From contig NZ_CP109450.1 in NCBI RefSeq assembly GCF_041438865.1, positions 806,001-870,000 of the forward strand: a stretch of DNA of 64,000 bases, written 5' to 3'. Origin of the DNA: Streptomyces sp. NBC_01471 (GTDB lineage Bacteria > Actinomycetota > Actinomycetes > Streptomycetales > Streptomycetaceae). Below the pieces are notes generated by a model, which was given only the letters and a program-made list of their open reading frames with translations, did no database searches and was not told where the DNA came from. Every line of letters begins with the position of its first letter. The stretch's first letter is position 1. Below, in pieces: positions 28,958 to 37,519 of the stretch. A program made the position numbers and the translations under genes.

Positions 28958-30540
28958 GCCAGGTCCCCCTTATCCCACGGATCGCCGGACTCTCCGACGG
29001 CCGACGGCTCCTGCGGCACTCCGTTGGCCGCCTTGGTGAAGGCCTCCAGCCAGATTCCCGGCTGGGGCTCCTCCTTCTCCGGTTGCTGCTTGCCCTCGGG
29101 TGCCCGAGGCGTGTACGGGTCGGGCTCGGGGGCCGGGGCGGGCACCGGCGCCGCGGCCGGCTCGGAGCCGAAGGAAGAACGAAGGCGGCTGCGTCGCTGC
29201 GGCAGCCCGTTCGGGGTCCACTCGGTCACCACCGGTACGTCGTCCTCCATCGACAGCGCCGCCGGGGCGGGCCGCTTCGGCGCGGTGGCCTTGCGCGGCG
29301 CCCTGGAGGGGACGCGGTCGGCGAACGCGCCGATGTCCGTGTCCGCTCCGGTACGGGGCTGCCCGGCCGCGCCGATTCCGTGAGCGATCCCGGGGGCGGG
29401 CCCGGTGGTGATCATCTCGCGGGGCACGATCAGCACCGCCCGGACGCCGCCGTAGGCCGACTGACGCAGCGCGACCTTGAGGTTGTACATCTGGCTCAGC
29501 CGGCCGACGACGGCCATGCCGAGCCGGGGCGACTCGCCCAGGTGGTTCAGGTCGGCTCCGGCCTGCGCCTTGATCAGCATGCCCTCGGCCCGCTTGCGGG
29601 CCTCCTCGCTGAGACTGACACCGCCGTCCTCGATCTCGACCGCGATCCCGGTCTGCACCTCGACCGCGGTGACGTGGACGCGGGTCTGCGGCGGCGAGTA
29701 GCGGGTCGCGTTGTCGAGGAGTTCGGCCACGGCGTGGATCAGTGGCTCGACGGCCGGGCCCACGATGGCGACCTTGGCGATGGAGTGCAGATCGACCCGC
29801 GGGTACTCCAGGATGCGGGACATCGCGCCGCGCAACACGCTGAACAGCGGTACGGGCTTGGGCCACTGGCGTCCCGGCCGGGCGCCGCCGAGCACGGAGA
29901 TGCTGTCGGCGAGACGCCCGATGAGCGCGTTGCCGTGGTCGAGCCGGAGCAGGTCGTCGAAGACCTCCGGCTGACGGCCGTGGGCCTCCTCCATCTCCCG
30001 CAGTTCCGCGGCCTGCTGGTGGACGATGGCCTGGACGCGGCGGGCGATGCCGACGAACGCGAACTGCGCGCCCTCACGCTGCGACTCCTCGTCGTCGACG
30101 ATCTTCAGCAGCGAAGCGAGGATCTCCCGCTGCGCGGAGGGGAGATCGCGGTACATCTCGCTGTTGTCGACGAGGATGCGCATGACCTCGGGGGGCGACT
30201 CACCGTGCTTGAGCCGGTGGATCGCGGCGGGCATCAGCTCCTTGGCGAGCCGTACGGTCTCCGCGTCGTGTGCGGCGAGCCGCTGCTCCAGGAACGCCAG
30301 CCGTTCGCCGTAGGCCCGGTGGAGCGTGCGGGTCGCGGACGCGCGGCGGACGAGTGCGGTGACGAGTACGGCGATGACGACAGTGGCCAGTGCCCCGGCC
30401 CAGACAAGGGGTATCCGGGCGGCCCGGTCCACCACGACCGCGCCGACGGCCGTGGCTGCCGACGTCGTGACGACGGAGAGCAGCAGCGCACGAACCAGTG
30501 GCGCTGTCCGATCGGTTGGAGGCGCCTCAACGCGAACCAT
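28954..30540 (-). CDS. cvnA: Conservon sensor histidine kinase
   Basis: The 528-residue kinase has two membrane segments (about residues 16-37 and 45-66), a cytoplasmic helical linker and LRLDHGNALIGRLADS, where a phospho-acceptor His may lie. The ATPase domain has ELLDNATRYSPP and GMAVVGRLSQMYN. The tail (about 410-528) is Pro-rich and disordered. The ATG at 30540 follows AGAGGG; an upstream ATG would add 26 residues without a ribosome site. It heads the conservon cvnA-B-C-D-E. Confidence 0.92.
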   Translation of the reverse strand: MVRVEAPPTDRTAPLVRALLLSVVTTSAATAVGAVVVDRAARIPLVWAGALATVVIAVLVTALVRRASATRTLHRAYGERLAFLEQRLAAHDAETVRLAKELMPAAIHRLKHGESPPEVMRILVDNSEMYRDLPSAQREILASLLKIVDDEESQREGAQFAFVGIARRVQAIVHQQAAELREMEEAHGRQPEVFDDLLRLDHGNALIGRLADSISVLGGARPGRQWPKPVPLFSVLRGAMSRILEYPRVDLHSIAKVAIVGPAVEPLIHAVAELLDNATRYSPPQTRVHVTAVEVQTGIAVEIEDGGVSLSEEARKRAEGMLIKAQAGADLNHLGESPRLGMAVVGRLSQMYNLKVALRQSAYGGVRAVLIVPREMITTGPAPGIAHGIGAAGQPRTGADTDIGAFADRVPSRAPRKATAPKRPAPAALSMEDDVPVVTEWTPNGLPQRRSRLRSSFGSEPAAAPVPAPAPEPDPYTPRAPEGKQQPEKEEPQPGIWLEAFTKAANGVPQEPSAVGESGDPWDKGDLA

Positions 30541-30799
30541 GTGATCCCTCTGGCAGTTGACGGTGGGGAGAATCGAACTATCAAGACATGTGGGAACAAG
30601 TGCATGAATACATGTCATCTCAACTCACAATGAGCGAGCGTAGCCCGATCAGATCACCGCGGCGGCACATTCTCCCAACCCTGTGCGGTGGCGACTCCGG
30701 AGGAATAGACTCGCCGGTTTTACACGGTCAGCTCCCGCTCACACACAAGGAGTGACCGCACATGTGTCCCAACTACCCCCGAATGGGGACAGCTTGCTA

Positions 30800-33433
30800 T
30801 CAGCCCAGGTAAAGGGCGCTCCTGGCCCGGTCGGCAAGGCCGTCGGCGCCGCAGGACTCGGCGAGCGCGAGCCCGCGCACGAGGTCGGGCTCGGAGCGGG
30901 CGGCAATACCGAACTCCACCCGGGCCTGCGCGTGTTCGTACGCGCAGGGCGACGCTTCGAGATAGGCGACGGCGCCACCGAGCAGCTCCACGGCGCGCCC
31001 GCCGTTCTCCAGGACGGCCGCGATCCGCAGTGACTCGCCGATGGCGGTGTCCGTCCCGTACCGCTCGGCCCGGTCACGGACATAGGTGACCAGCCGCGCC
31101 GCGCGGGCCGGGTCCTCGACGGCGAGGGCCCGTACCAGATCGCCCGCCCAGGGCGCCATCACGCTGTTGTGCCGGCCGCGCCCGCGCAACGCCTCTCCCG
31201 CGGCCTCCAGTTCGGCGACGGCCTCCTTGGTACGGCCGCACGCCAGCAGCAGCCTGCCGCGCACGGAAGGCGCGTCGGGAATGACGATCGTGGAGGGGTA
31301 CGGGGCCGCGAAGCCGTACTGTTCCGCGGCCTCACTGGCGGCCTGGACATGGCCGCGGGCCAGCAGGGTGTCGATGAGCATGCAGGCGGCGTCCCAGTTC
31401 ATCGGGAGGCCGTTGCCGACCCGCTGCGCGAGGCGCAGGCTCTCGCGCAGATAGGTCTCCGCCTCGGCCAGCCGGCCGCGCCTGCGCTGGAGATAGCCGA
31501 CGAGCGCGTTGGCGAAGGAGAGGTGGCCGCCGCTCCAGCCGGACACCTCGAACGAGCGGAGTGCTTCCGAGAAGAGACTCTCGGCCCGGTCGAGCCGGTC
31601 GGCGAAGGCGTAGGAGAGGCCGAGCAGCGCGGCGGGCTCGAACCCCCAGGAGGTGCCGGTCCAGCCGATGCCCGGTGGCAGCCGTCCGTTGACCAGGGCC
31701 CGGTCGCAGATCTCCACGATCTCCTCGGCGCTCTCACCACGGGCGGTGCCGTCGAACGCGCGCAGTATGAGCAGGATCCGCTCGGAGTTGTCCCGGCCGC
31801 CCAGACCGTCGGTCATCGCGGCGAGGCGGCGGGAGCGGGCGGGGCCGTCGTCCTCGACCGCCTGGACACCCTCCCAGAGGAAGTGCGCGGTCTGGAGCCG
31901 CCGCCTCGCGCTGCCCGGCTCGGTCACCTCCGCCTCGGCTGCCACCACTTCGGCCGCCTCACGGGTCTGGTTGTTGTGGGTCAGCGCCTGGGCGAGCCGG
32001 AAGACCGCGTCCACCCGCAGGGCGCCGTCGAGCCCCGGCAGGGCGAGCGCCGCACGCAGATGGCCGACCGTGGTGGCCGGTGAGGTCAGCAGCGTGGCGC
32101 AGCCCAGCTCGTACAGGACACTGGCGCGCACGGTCGGCAGCGGAGGCTCGTCCAGCGCCCGCTCCAGACAGCGCCTGGCCGCGTCCGGCGCGCCCACCGC
32201 GAGGTGTTCGGCCGCCGCCTCCCGCAGTTGCGCGACCAGTTCGGGGTCGTCGTCGGGGTGGACCTGGAGCAGGTGCGCCGCGGCGGCTGCCGCGCCCCGG
32301 CCCGCCATGGTGACGGCCCAGGCGGCCCGGCCGTGCATCGCGGTACGGGTGGCGGCCGGCACGGCGCGGTAGACGGCGCCGGCGATCAGCGGGTGGACGA
32401 ACTCCATCGGGTCGGTGCCGGTCAGGATGCGGGCCGCCCTCAGCCGCTCGGCGCAGTCGGCCGCCTCGGCCTCGCTCATGCCCGCCAGTTGCCCGGCCAG
32501 GCTCAGCGAGATACCGGTGCCCAGGATCCCGGCGGCCCAGGCGAAGCGGGTGGCTCCGGTGCCCAGTTCCTCCAGGCGGGCGATCAGCCCCGAGCCGCGG
32601 GCCGATGCTCCCAGCGCGCGCAGCGCTCCCGCCGAGTCCTCCACCGGGTCCAGCGCATCGTCCCGCACCCGGGCGAGGAGCTCGACGGTCTCGTACGCGT
32701 TACCACCGGTCACCGCCCAGACCTCACGGCAGAACGGGTCGTCGGCGTGCTCCCCGAGCGCGCTGCGGGAGAGCTGGGCGATGGCGTCGGGGGTGAGCGC
32801 CCGCAGCAGCACGCTCTTCTCGGCCGCGGCTTCCAGCAGGCGCAGATACTCCGCGGCGTCACCCACCGCCTCGCCGGTGCGGTAGGCGAGGACCACAAGC
32901 ACCGGCGGCCCGCCGTCGCGCCCGGTGAAGGAGGCCAGCCAGGCGAGCGTCTCCAGATCGCACCACTGGGCGTCGTCCACGATGAAAACCAGCGGGCGGA
33001 ACAGCCCGGCGAGCCGCACGGCCACGGCGTCCAGACCGTCGCGGACCCCCTGCGGGTCCGCCTGCTGGGCGCCGGGCGGGGCGACGCCGAGTGCGGGCCC
33101 GACGATGTCGTACCGGTCGCCCAGCAGATCGCGCGCGTCCCGGATCCCGGGCATCGTCAGCGCGGGCTGCAGGAGTTGGCGTACGACGTGGAAGGGTACG
33201 GAGGTGAGCGTCTCACCGCCACGTGCCGACCACACCGTGCAGCGCCCGGCCGCCTGGCTGCTGACCGTGTCGAGCAGTGCGGTCTTCCCCAGGCCCGCCT
33301 CACCGCTGTAGATGAGGAGACCCCCGGCGGACTCCCCCGCGCACAACGCCTCGACGGCGTGCGTGCCCACGGCGATCTCGCTGTCCCGCTCCAGCAGCGT
33401 CACGGCGGCCGGGCGTTCCTTCCGGGACCCCAT
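30800..33433 (-). CDS. LAL-type AAA+ ATPase without LuxR DNA-binding domain
   Basis: The 877-residue protein follows the LAL (large ATP-binding LuxR) pattern: Walker A GEAGLGKT at 44-51, Walker B FIVDDAQW near 148-155, then a winged-helix region and about 500 residues of TPR-like helices. It ends at RARSALYLG, where LAL proteins normally continue into an LTxxE...LuxR helix-turn-helix; the next codons after TGA give no such domain. It is 260 bases upstream of the conservon on the same strand. It may act as a sensory ATPase partner or be a truncated regulator. Confidence 0.85.
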   Translation of the reverse strand: MGSRKERPAAVTLLERDSEIAVGTHAVEALCAGESAGGLLIYSGEAGLGKTALLDTVSSQAAGRCTVWSARGGETLTSVPFHVVRQLLQPALTMPGIRDARDLLGDRYDIVGPALGVAPPGAQQADPQGVRDGLDAVAVRLAGLFRPLVFIVDDAQWCDLETLAWLASFTGRDGGPPVLVVLAYRTGEAVGDAAEYLRLLEAAAEKSVLLRALTPDAIAQLSRSALGEHADDPFCREVWAVTGGNAYETVELLARVRDDALDPVEDSAGALRALGASARGSGLIARLEELGTGATRFAWAAGILGTGISLSLAGQLAGMSEAEAADCAERLRAARILTGTDPMEFVHPLIAGAVYRAVPAATRTAMHGRAAWAVTMAGRGAAAAAAHLLQVHPDDDPELVAQLREAAAEHLAVGAPDAARRCLERALDEPPLPTVRASVLYELGCATLLTSPATTVGHLRAALALPGLDGALRVDAVFRLAQALTHNNQTREAAEVVAAEAEVTEPGSARRRLQTAHFLWEGVQAVEDDGPARSRRLAAMTDGLGGRDNSERILLILRAFDGTARGESAEEIVEICDRALVNGRLPPGIGWTGTSWGFEPAALLGLSYAFADRLDRAESLFSEALRSFEVSGWSGGHLSFANALVGYLQRRRGRLAEAETYLRESLRLAQRVGNGLPMNWDAACMLIDTLLARGHVQAASEAAEQYGFAAPYPSTIVIPDAPSVRGRLLLACGRTKEAVAELEAAGEALRGRGRHNSVMAPWAGDLVRALAVEDPARAARLVTYVRDRAERYGTDTAIGESLRIAAVLENGGRAVELLGGAVAYLEASPCAYEHAQARVEFGIAARSEPDLVRGLALAESCGADGLADRARSALYLG

Positions 33434-33780
33434 CGTTCCTCCCCCTGCCTGAAAACGGATTTCGAGAATATCCCGGCAGGCCGGGGCCGCGGGGCGGTCC
33501 GGAAGGACCGGTTCACGAGTGGGCAGAAGTTCGCATGCCCGGCGGGCGTTGGCAGTAATCTTGTGAACCGGCCCTGCCTTAATCCTGTGAACCGCCCCTG
33601 CTTTCGGCTCGCCCGCTCGTCTCCCCCGTCTGTCGGTGCCCTGTCATCCGGCGCCTACGATGCCCTGCTACGGTCCGCGCTGGACCGGTGCGGCCGGCCA
33701 CCGGTCTCCGCCAGGAACATCGAAGACCGGAACATGAGGGACCAGAACATCAAGAACCGAACGATCACGGGGAAGACAGC
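33434..33780. other. Divergent intergenic region, LAL ATPase / DUF2127
   Basis: The 347 bases contain a 24-bp tandem repeat and an inverted copy of its core (33508-33603), and a run of GAxxGGAACAT-like half-repeats at 33716-33765. No open frame with a ribosome site was seen. Confidence 0.6.
33508..33603. promoter_or_regulatory. GTGAACCGG repeat cluster
   Basis: Two 24-base tandem copies at 33556-33579 and 33580-33603 match at 21 of 24 bases, sharing TGTGAACCG. The inverted core CCGGTTCAC at 33508-33516 pairs with GTGAACCGG at 33563-33571. Three copies of one element in a divergent promoter suggest an operator. Confidence 0.5.
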
Positions 33781-34554
33781 ATGAAGATCGACTGGGACCG
33801 GCGCACCTGCGCACGGCGCGGGCACGTGACGTACGCCCCGCAGGAACCGGAACTGGCGGCGCGGCTGCGTGCCGAGACGGGACTCGGCGAGGCCTGGCGC
33901 TGCCTCCGCTGCGGGGACTTCGCTCTGGGGGATCCGCACGGGGCGGGTCCCGCGCGGGACGCCCCGCTGGTGCCGCGCGGCAGGGTGCTGCGCGATCTGT
34001 TCATCCTGCGCTTTCTCGCCGTGGAGCGGGCGGTGCGCGGCGTGTTCATCGTGCTGGCGGCCGTGGCCGTGTGGAAGTTCAGCAACAGCCAGGACGCGGT
34101 GCGCCGGCTCTTCGACGAGAATCTGGACGTGCTGCGTCCGGTGTTCCGTCACTTCCACTACGACCTGGACAACTCGCCGGTGGTCGGCACCATCCAGAAG
34201 ACCTTCGGCTACAAGCACTCCACGCTGGTGCTCGTGGCCGCGCTGCTGGTCGTCTACGCGCTGATCGAGATCATCGAGGGTGTCGGGCTGTGGCGCGCGA
34301 AGCGCTGGGCCGAGTATCTCACCGTCATCGCCACCGCGGTGTTCCTGCCGCTGGAGGTCTACGAACTCACCGAGAAGGTCAGCTGGCTGAAGATCGCCAC
34401 GCTGGCGATCAACATCCTGGCGGTGCTCTACATCCTGCTCGGCAAGCGCCTGTTCGGCCTGCGCGGCGGGCACGCGGCCTTCGAGGCCGAGCGGCAGAGC
34501 GCCTCGCTGCTGGAGGTCGAGACGACGGCCGGGACGGTGCCCGTCAGCCGCTGA
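33781..34554 (+). CDS. DUF2127 membrane protein
   Basis: The 257-residue protein has a short soluble N-terminus with a CxxC pair (RCLRCGD, residues 40-46). Four membrane helices follow, around 77-97, 153-175, 182-205 and 212-230, with VAALLVVYALIEIIEGVGLWRAKRWAEYL abbreviated as the DUF2127 core. The ATG at 33781 follows CGGGGAAG. It ends 10 bases inside the 3' end of the phosphatase gene on the other strand. Its function is unknown. Confidence 0.82.
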   Translation: MKIDWDRRTCARRGHVTYAPQEPELAARLRAETGLGEAWRCLRCGDFALGDPHGAGPARDAPLVPRGRVLRDLFILRFLAVERAVRGVFIVLAAVAVWKFSNSQDAVRRLFDENLDVLRPVFRHFHYDLDNSPVVGTIQKTFGYKHSTLVLVAALLVVYALIEIIEGVGLWRAKRWAEYLTVIATAVFLPLEVYELTEKVSWLKIATLAINILAVLYILLGKRLFGLRGGHAAFEAERQSASLLEVETTAGTVPVSR

Positions 34555-35167
34555 CGGGCTGCGGGACCTGGTTCCACACGGCGAGGGCGGGCCGGCCGTG
34601 CTCCGTGCCGATCCGGCTCACGGATGCGGTGTCCAGCCGGAAGAGCGCTCCGGCGGAGGGCGGCAGGCCGAGGCGGCGCGCGGTCAGCACCCGCAGGAAG
34701 TGGGCGTGCGCGACCAGGACGACGTCTCCGCCCTCGCCGTCGAGGTCGGCGTCGCGCAGCGCCACGTCGACCCGCTTCAGGACGCGGTCGGCGCGCTCAC
34801 CGACCTGCTGCGGGGTCTCACCGGGGTGCTCGGGCGGCCCCTCGGCCACTCCGTCGGTCCACAGGTCCCAGTCGGGCCGGTCCCGGTGGATCTCCGCGCT
34901 GGTGATGCCCTCGTACGCCCCGTAGTCCCACTCGTGCAGGTCGGCGTCGGTGTGGGCGGGCACCAGCCCGGCCAGCTCGGCGGTCCGCCTGGCCCGGGTC
35001 AGCGTGCTGGTCAGGGTGAGCGCGATGCGCCGCTGGGCCAGCAGTGGTGCGACCTTGCGGGCCTGCTCCTCGCCGGACGCCGTCAGCGGCAGATCCGTCC
35101 AGCTGGTGTGTTTCCCGGTGCGGCTCCAGCTGGTCTCACCGTGCCGTACGAGAATCAGCTCTCCCAT
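34544..35167 (-). CDS. Histidine phosphatase (phosphoglycerate-mutase-like)
   Basis: The 207-residue protein has the RHGE motif (R8-H9-G10-E11), the STLTRARRTAEL helix with its second arginine, E near HEWDYGAYEG, and VAHAHFLRVLTA carrying the second catalytic histidine. It is a complete histidine acid phosphatase branch 1 enzyme. The substrate is not readable. It converges with DUF2127. Confidence 0.9.
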   Translation of the reverse strand: MGELILVRHGETSWSRTGKHTSWTDLPLTASGEEQARKVAPLLAQRRIALTLTSTLTRARRTAELAGLVPAHTDADLHEWDYGAYEGITSAEIHRDRPDWDLWTDGVAEGPPEHPGETPQQVGERADRVLKRVDVALRDADLDGEGGDVVLVAHAHFLRVLTARRLGLPPSAGALFRLDTASVSRIGTEHGRPALAVWNQVPQPVSG

Positions 35168-35517
35168 GACCGCCCTGCCCTTTCGCGTCTGTCACCTCGA
35201 AGCCGGTGTGATGCCGGTGCCGGGGGTGACGTCGGTGTTGATGTTGTACAAGGGCTTCAGCCTGTCACGACCAGCGAAGATTCCCGCAGAGCGGGCCCGC
35301 GGGCTGTGATGCTCGGCGCACTGCCCGCGGTACGCCCGGGTCCAGCTCCTCCGGTGCAGTCCGGCCCGGTCCGGTCCGGTGCTGTGCCGGTCCGGTGCTG
35401 TGCCAGTCCGGTGCTGTCCGGTCCGACGCTGTCCAGCCCGGTCGGCCAGTCCGGTGCTGTCCAGTCCGGTCGCGTGCCTCCCAGCGGAGCGCACCGGCTG
35501 CGGGCGCGCATCCCGGG
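35168..35517. other. Gene-poor stretch with minisatellite
   Basis: 350 bases upstream of the phosphatase start (minus strand) and downstream of the phosphatase pseudogene. It holds the tandem repeat at 35351-35475 and no supportable gene; open frames across it are only repeat-driven. Confidence 0.6.
35351..35475. repeat. TCCGGTGCTGT minisatellite
   Basis: Exact copies of TCCGGTGCTGT start at 35375, 35391, 35407 and 35450, with a variant (TCCGACGCTGT) at 35422 and further partial CCGGTCCGGT units on both sides. The first three are spaced by 16 bases. It lies directly after the end of a decayed gene. Confidence 0.8.
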
Positions 35518-35860
35518 TCACGGTTCCAGCGGCCGTCCGATGCGCAGGTTCCACCGTCCGGCCCTGCCGCTCAGCTCGGTCAGCGTCACGGTGCCGCGTC
35601 CAGCCGCCAGAGCACCTCGCCGGGGAGGGCCGGCACCTGCGGTACGGCGGCCCGCACCACGGCGGGACCGGCCACTGCCAGCCCCCGGCCGCCCCCGCCG
35701 GCCGGCCCTTCCAGCCAGGTGCCCGTCCGCTCGCGGAGCGCGTGCAGGGACTCACCACCGTGCGGCGCCGCGGCGGGATCCGCGGCCCCTCGCCGTCGAA
35801 GCGCGCTTCGCGCAGTGCGGCGCTGTGGGCAGGTGAGATCAACATCACGCGTACCGTCAT
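35518..35860 (-). pseudogene. Decayed histidine-phosphatase-like gene next to cbtBA
   Basis: The ATG at 35860 opens MTVRVMLISPAHSAALREARFDGEGP, written in part here. This is the N-terminus of a Streptomyces histidine-phosphatase-like family often found by cbtBA. The middle is missing. In a second frame the text resumes at DPAAAPHGGESLHALRERTG and continues to VLWRLDAAP before a stop. One base short, a third frame then gives TLTELSGRAGRWNLRIGRP and stops at 35518-35520. So an internal deletion of several hundred bases and a 1-base frameshift are visible. Confidence 0.8.
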
Positions 35861-36004
35861 CGCTGTCCCCGTCGCGGTGTCCGTCCGCTCGGCAGGGCAA
35901 GCGGATCACGTGAGTTGGGGGCGGCGGGCACGGGGTGTGACGGGCCGTCCGGCCGACCGGCACCGTAGCGGAGCCGGCCCGGCAAGCGGTACGGTCCACA
36001 TGAA

Positions 36005-36130
36005 CATGACGAGGGTGTGATGGAAGTCCGGTGGGAATCCGGCACGGTCGCGCCACTGTGAACCCGTTCTGCGGGAAGTCAGACCCAGCACCTTCGTCTC
36101 AGGCACCACGATCGGGACGCGTGTTCCCCA
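36005..36130 (+). promoter_or_regulatory. Cobalamin riboswitch
   Basis: The leader of cbtB contains GGTGGGAATCCGGCACGG, then CGCCACTGTGAACCCG and GGGAAGTCAGACC. This is the order of conserved blocks of the B12 riboswitch core, ending about 45 bases before the cbtB ATG. It should lower cbtBA expression when adenosylcobalamin is abundant. Confidence 0.88.
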
Positions 36131-36142
36131 GGAGGTTCTGCC

Positions 36143-36367
36143 ATGGCAAACTCCCTTGCCCCCACCCCGAGCGCCCCCGCCACTCCGGCGATCGCTCCTC
36201 TCTCCCTCAAGGCCATCGCCCCCTGGGCGGTCTTCTTCGGGATCCTCATGCTCATCCTGCTGTACTTCGTCGGCGCCGAACAGGGCGCCACCTCGCTCGT
36301 CTCCGGGACGGATGTGCACGAGTGGGTCCATGACGGGCGTCACCTTCTCGGCTTCCCCTGCCACTGA
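36143..36367 (+). CDS. cbtB: Cobalt transporter subunit CbtB
   Basis: The 74-residue protein has one membrane helix (about 26-45, PWAVFFGILMLILLYFVGAE) and a His-rich C-terminus (VHEWVHDGRHLLGFPCH), the metal-binding end typical of CbtB. The ATG at 36143 follows AGGAGG. It lies behind a cobalamin riboswitch and 26 bases before cbtA. Confidence 0.9.
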   Translation: MANSLAPTPSAPATPAIAPLSLKAIAPWAVFFGILMLILLYFVGAEQGATSLVSGTDVHEWVHDGRHLLGFPCH

Positions 36368-36393
36368 CCGCTGACGTCCAGGGGACCTCTCTC

Positions 36394-37161
36394 ATGAACT
36401 CCATATCCATACGCGCCCTGCTCGTCCGCGGCATGCTGGCCGGCCTCGCCGCCGGTGTGCTGGCGCTGGTCGTCGCCTATCTGCTCGGTGAGCCGCGGGT
36501 GGACTCGGCCATCGCCTTCGAGGACGCGCACAGCCACGAGCACGAGATGGAGGTGGTCAGCCGCTCCCTCCAGTCGACAGCCGGCCTGGCCACCGGTGTG
36601 CTCGTCTTCGGCGTCGCGGTCGGCGGCATCGCCGCCCTCGCGTTCTGCTTCGCACTCGGCCGTACCGGCAGGTTCGGCCCCCGGGCGACAGCCGTGCTGG
36701 TGTCGGCCGGCGCCCTGATCGCCGTGTACGTCGTGCCGTTCCTCAAGTACCCGGCCAACCCGCCGTCCGTCGGCGACCCCGGCACCATCGGCAAACGCAC
36801 CACGCTGTACTTCCTGATGATGGTCCTCAGCGTGCTGCTCGCCGTCGCCGCCGTGATCCTCGGCAAGCGGCTCGCGCCCCGGCTGGGCAACTGGAACGCC
36901 ACTGTGTCGGCGGGCGCCGCTTTCCTCGTGGTGGTCGGACTCGCCTATGAGTTCCTGCCCGCCATCAACGAGGTGCCCAAGGACTTCCCGGCCACTCTGC
37001 TCTGGCAGTTCCGGCTCTCGGCACTCGCCATCCAGCTCACCCTGTGGACCGGGTTCGGCATGATCTTCGGCCACCTCGCCGAGCGTCATCTCCTGCCGCG
37101 GACAGCTCCGGCACACGACGCGGACGGCACGACGGCGCGGACGACGGCCCCCGTCAGCTGA
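36394..37161 (+). CDS. cbtA: Cobalt transporter subunit CbtA
   Basis: The 255-residue membrane protein has about six hydrophobic segments (for example residues 9-30, 68-90, 98-116, 145-165, 180-200 and 212-232). An early His/Glu-rich loop EDAHSHEHEMEVV is a likely metal site. It matches the CbtA family. With cbtB and the riboswitch it forms a cobalt uptake unit for cobalamin synthesis. Confidence 0.9.
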   Translation: MNSISIRALLVRGMLAGLAAGVLALVVAYLLGEPRVDSAIAFEDAHSHEHEMEVVSRSLQSTAGLATGVLVFGVAVGGIAALAFCFALGRTGRFGPRATAVLVSAGALIAVYVVPFLKYPANPPSVGDPGTIGKRTTLYFLMMVLSVLLAVAAVILGKRLAPRLGNWNATVSAGAAFLVVVGLAYEFLPAINEVPKDFPATLLWQFRLSALAIQLTLWTGFGMIFGHLAERHLLPRTAPAHDADGTTARTTAPVS

Positions 37162-37519
37162 CCAACTGCGCGTGCGCCACCGGCTGTGGGCGCACCCACA
37201 GCTGTGCGTGCGTCAACTGCCGTGGCGGGCACCACCGGCAGCGCGTGCACCACGAGCTGCCGACCGGCACCGGCCTCCCCCACTGGCACGCTGATGCACT
37301 GACGGCTTCGCCTCCGTATCCCGGAGACCACGGATCCCGCCCGGACCACATCCGGGCGGGATCCGTCCGTGTGCGAACACAAGGTTCTGGCTTGGCCAAC
37401 CCCTTGCCACTCATTGTCCACGTGTTCACCGTTTCACCCCTCTGCTCCTCACCGGCTGCCCGCAAGAGTTTCCGGAGGGCCCTGAAAGGGGCCCGTCCGA
37501 GCTTGAGAAGGGGATGTTC
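37162..37519. other. Intergenic region after cbtA
   Basis: 358 bases with the strong terminator at 37330-37366. The first 90 bases also read as a Cys/His-rich peptide in one frame (see findings), but no start codon with a ribosome site was found. The promoter of the phosphoesterase gene must lie in the last 130 bases. Confidence 0.6.
37330..37366 (+). terminator. 16-bp perfect hairpin after cbtBA
   Basis: ACGGATCCCGCCCGGA at 37330-37345 pairs perfectly with TCCGGGCGGGATCCGT at 37351-37366 around the loop CCACA. It terminates the riboswitch-controlled operon. Confidence 0.85.

Noticed and set aside
28954..30618. Longer cvnA with an ATG at 30618
   Set aside because: The extra 26 residues have no ribosome site, while AGAGGG supports the ATG at 30540.
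35192..35860. A 222-codon frame through the phosphatase remnant and minisatellite
   Set aside because: Its translation is recognisable only for the first 28 residues; the rest is arginine-rich repeat reading.
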